Origin: Clostridiales bacterium
Lineage (GTDB): Bacteria; Bacillota; Clostridia; Oscillospirales; Oscillospiraceae
NCBI GenBank assembly: GCA_019418525.1
Contig: DYBS01000045.1
Span: forward strand, 7,543-12,711
Length of the DNA stretch: 5,169 bases
Reading direction: 5' to 3'
The notes beneath the pieces are model-generated. The model had not been told where the DNA came from. It was given only the letters and a program-made list of their open reading frames with translations, and did no database searches. Positions 3,789 through 5,169 of the stretch are shown here, in pieces. The position numbers were made by a program, and so were the translations under genes. The stretch's first letter is position 1, and the number at the start of each line of letters is the position of its first letter.

Positions 3789-5169
3789 ATGGACAATCTG
3801 ATGTTTTGTTACCAGTGCCAGGAGACCGCCGGCTGCACCGGCTGCACCCGCGCCGGTGTGTGTGGCAAGACCGCCCCGGTGGCCAACCGGCAGGACCTGC
3901 TTGTGTTTGTGACCCGGGGGCTCTCCGCCCTCACCACCGCTCTGCGGGAAAAGGGGAAGGCCATCGACCCCGCGGTGGACCAGCTGGTCACCGTGAATCT
4001 CTTCACCACCATCACCAACGCCAACTTTGACCCCGACGCCATCGATGCCCGTATCCGGGACACTCTGTCCGTGATGGACGGACTGCGGAAGGAGCTGGGC
4101 GATGTGTCCGCCCTGCCTGAGGCCGCCCGCTGGGACGGCTCCGGCGACTGGGAGGAGAAGGCCCGCACCGTGGGCGTCCTCTCCACAGAGAACGAGGACA
4201 TCCGCTCCCTGCGGGAGCTCATCACTTACGGCCTGAAGGGCCTGGCTGCCTATACCAAGCACGCCAACGCCCTGGGCAAGTCCAATCCTGAGGTGGACGC
4301 CTTCCTGCAGCGTGCCCTGGCCGCCACCCTGGACGACTCCCTCACTGGCGACGAGCTCACCGCCCTGGCCCTGGAGACCGGTAAGTACGGCGTGCAGGGC
4401 ATGGCCCTCCTGGACGAGGCCAATACCTCCGCCTACGGCAACCCCCAGATCACAAAGGTCAACCTCGGCGTGGGCAAGAACCCGGGCATCCTGATCTCCG
4501 GCCACGACCTGCGGGACCTGGAGATGCTGCTGGAGCAGACCAAGGACACCGGCGTGGACGTATACACTCACAGCGAGATGCTCCCCGCCCACTACTACCC
4601 CGCCTTCCAGAAGTATCCCCACTTCGTGGGCAACTACGGCAATGCCTGGTGGAAGCAGAAGGAGGAGTTCGAGTCTTTCAACGGCCCAATCCTCATGACC
4701 ACCAATTGCATCGTGCCCCCCAAGGACAGCTACAAGGACCGGCTGTACACCACCGGCGCGGCGGGCTACCCCGGCTGTAAGCACATCCCCGGCGGCCCGG
4801 GGGAGTGGAAGGACTTTTCTGCCCTCATCGAGCAGGCCAAGCAGTGCCCCCCTCCCCAGGAGATCGAGCGGGGCGAGATCGTGGGCGGCTTTGCCCACGC
4901 CCAGGTGCTGGCGCTGGCCGACCAGATCGTGGAGGCCGTCAAGTCCGGCGCCATCAAGAAATTCGTGGTCATGGCCGGCTGTGACGGCCGGGCCAAGAGC
5001 CGCAACTACTACACGGAGTTTGCCAAAGCTTTGCCCAAGGACGCCGTGATCCTCACCGCTGGCTGTGCTAAGTACAAGTACAACAAGCTGGACCTGGGCG
5101 ATATCAACGGCATTCCCCGGGTGCTGGATGCGGGCCAGTGCAACGACTCCTACTCGCTGGCGGTGATCG
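3789..5169 (+). CDS. hcp: Hybrid cluster protein / hydroxylamine reductase, class I (3' end outside window)
   Basis: Hcp is a cytoplasmic iron-sulfur protein with a hybrid [4Fe-2S-2O] cluster. It reduces hydroxylamine in vitro, and the E. coli protein is a high-affinity nitric oxide reductase, so it is a nitrosative-stress protein. The frame is open for 460 codons to the window edge with no stop; full-length relatives have about 540-550 residues. The N-terminal cluster cysteines C7, C10, C19 and C25 show CX2CX8CX5C spacing, the class I type of strict anaerobes, with an additional C16. Hybrid-cluster ligands can be placed by family motif: H239 (SGHD), E263 (HSEMLPAH), C307 (TTNCIVPP), C398 (AGCDGR, the persulfide cysteine), C426 (TAGCAKYKYN) and C451 (DAGQCNDS). 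The last two conserved ligands, a glutamate and a lysine, lie beyond the window. The long segment after the cysteine motif is present, which argues against the shortened class III. It lies 26 bases downstream of the cupin gene. Confidence 0.97.
   Translation, partial: MDNLMFCYQCQETAGCTGCTRAGVCGKTAPVANRQDLLVFVTRGLSALTTALREKGKAIDPAVDQLVTVNLFTTITNANFDPDAIDARIRDTLSVMDGLRKELGDVSALPEAARWDGSGDWEEKARTVGVLSTENEDIRSLRELITYGLKGLAAYTKHANALGKSNPEVDAFLQRALAATLDDSLTGDELTALALETGKYGVQGMALLDEANTSAYGNPQITKVNLGVGKNPGILISGHDLRDLEMLLEQTKDTGVDVYTHSEMLPAHYYPAFQKYPHFVGNYGNAWWKQKEEFESFNGPILMTTNCIVPPKDSYKDRLYTTGAAGYPGCKHIPGGPGEWKDFSALIEQAKQCPPPQEIERGEIVGGFAHAQVLALADQIVEAVKSGAIKKFVVMAGCDGRAKSRNYYTEFAKALPKDAVILTAGCAKYKYNKLDLGDINGIPRVLDAGQCNDSYSLAVI

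Noticed and set aside
3759..4898. Long open frame (379 codons) on the minus strand opposite hcp
   Set aside because: Antisense to a clear Hcp with conserved cluster ligands. The translation is repetitive (G, V, L, H-rich), as expected for a shadow of GCC/GTG/CTG-rich coding sequence.
1..5169. Mobile element, CRISPR array, toxin-antitoxin or defence system, tRNA or rRNA
   Set aside because: No spaced direct repeats, transposase or integrase motifs, cloverleaf-like sequence or toxin-like small gene pair were seen. The window is accounted for by chromosomal genes and their control regions.

Overview
This window reads as chromosomal DNA from a GC-rich, low-oxygen Firmicute, most likely a gut Clostridia of the Oscillospiraceae type (Flavonifractor, Intestinimonas or Lawsonibacter-like). 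The grounds are strong AGGAGG-like ribosome binding sites, a Firmicute-style RarA C-terminus, an anaerobe-type (class I) hybrid cluster protein, an iron-sulfur flavoprotein, and GC-rich third codon positions. The genus is inference; no rRNA is present. I see no tRNA or rRNA gene, CRISPR array, insertion sequence, phage gene or attachment site.

Layout, left to right. (1) Positions 1-245, plus strand: the last 80 codons of rarA (replication-fork AAA+ ATPase), closed by a strong hairpin at 247-288 that can act as a terminator in both directions. (2) Minus strand, 294-1348: a two-gene unit made of a 209-residue iron-sulfur flavoprotein and an unrecognised 137-residue protein. The flavoprotein's stop codon overlaps the small gene's ribosome binding site. 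(3) Minus strand, 1466-3097: a complete pyrG (CTP synthase) with all main catalytic residues visible. (4) 3098-3414: a 317-base divergent control region. It carries a near-consensus pyrG promoter, a long hairpin plus U-run at the very start of the pyrG leader (probable attenuator), two further leader hairpins, a separate inverted repeat, and a weaker promoter for the plus-strand genes. (5) Plus strand, 3415 to the window end: a small single-domain cupin followed after 26 bases by hcp (hybrid cluster protein), which runs off the edge after 460 codons.

How the parts work together. pyrG makes CTP and appears to be controlled early in transcription. The cupin and hcp are probably co-transcribed; Hcp proteins handle nitric oxide and hydroxylamine in anaerobes, so this unit is probably a nitrosative-stress module, with the cupin as a possible accessory. 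The flavoprotein pair is a second redox unit of unknown substrate. Most of the window is ordinary housekeeping. The parts most worth a second look are the pyrG leader, the cupin-hcp pairing with its upstream palindrome, and the small unknown gene coupled to the flavoprotein.
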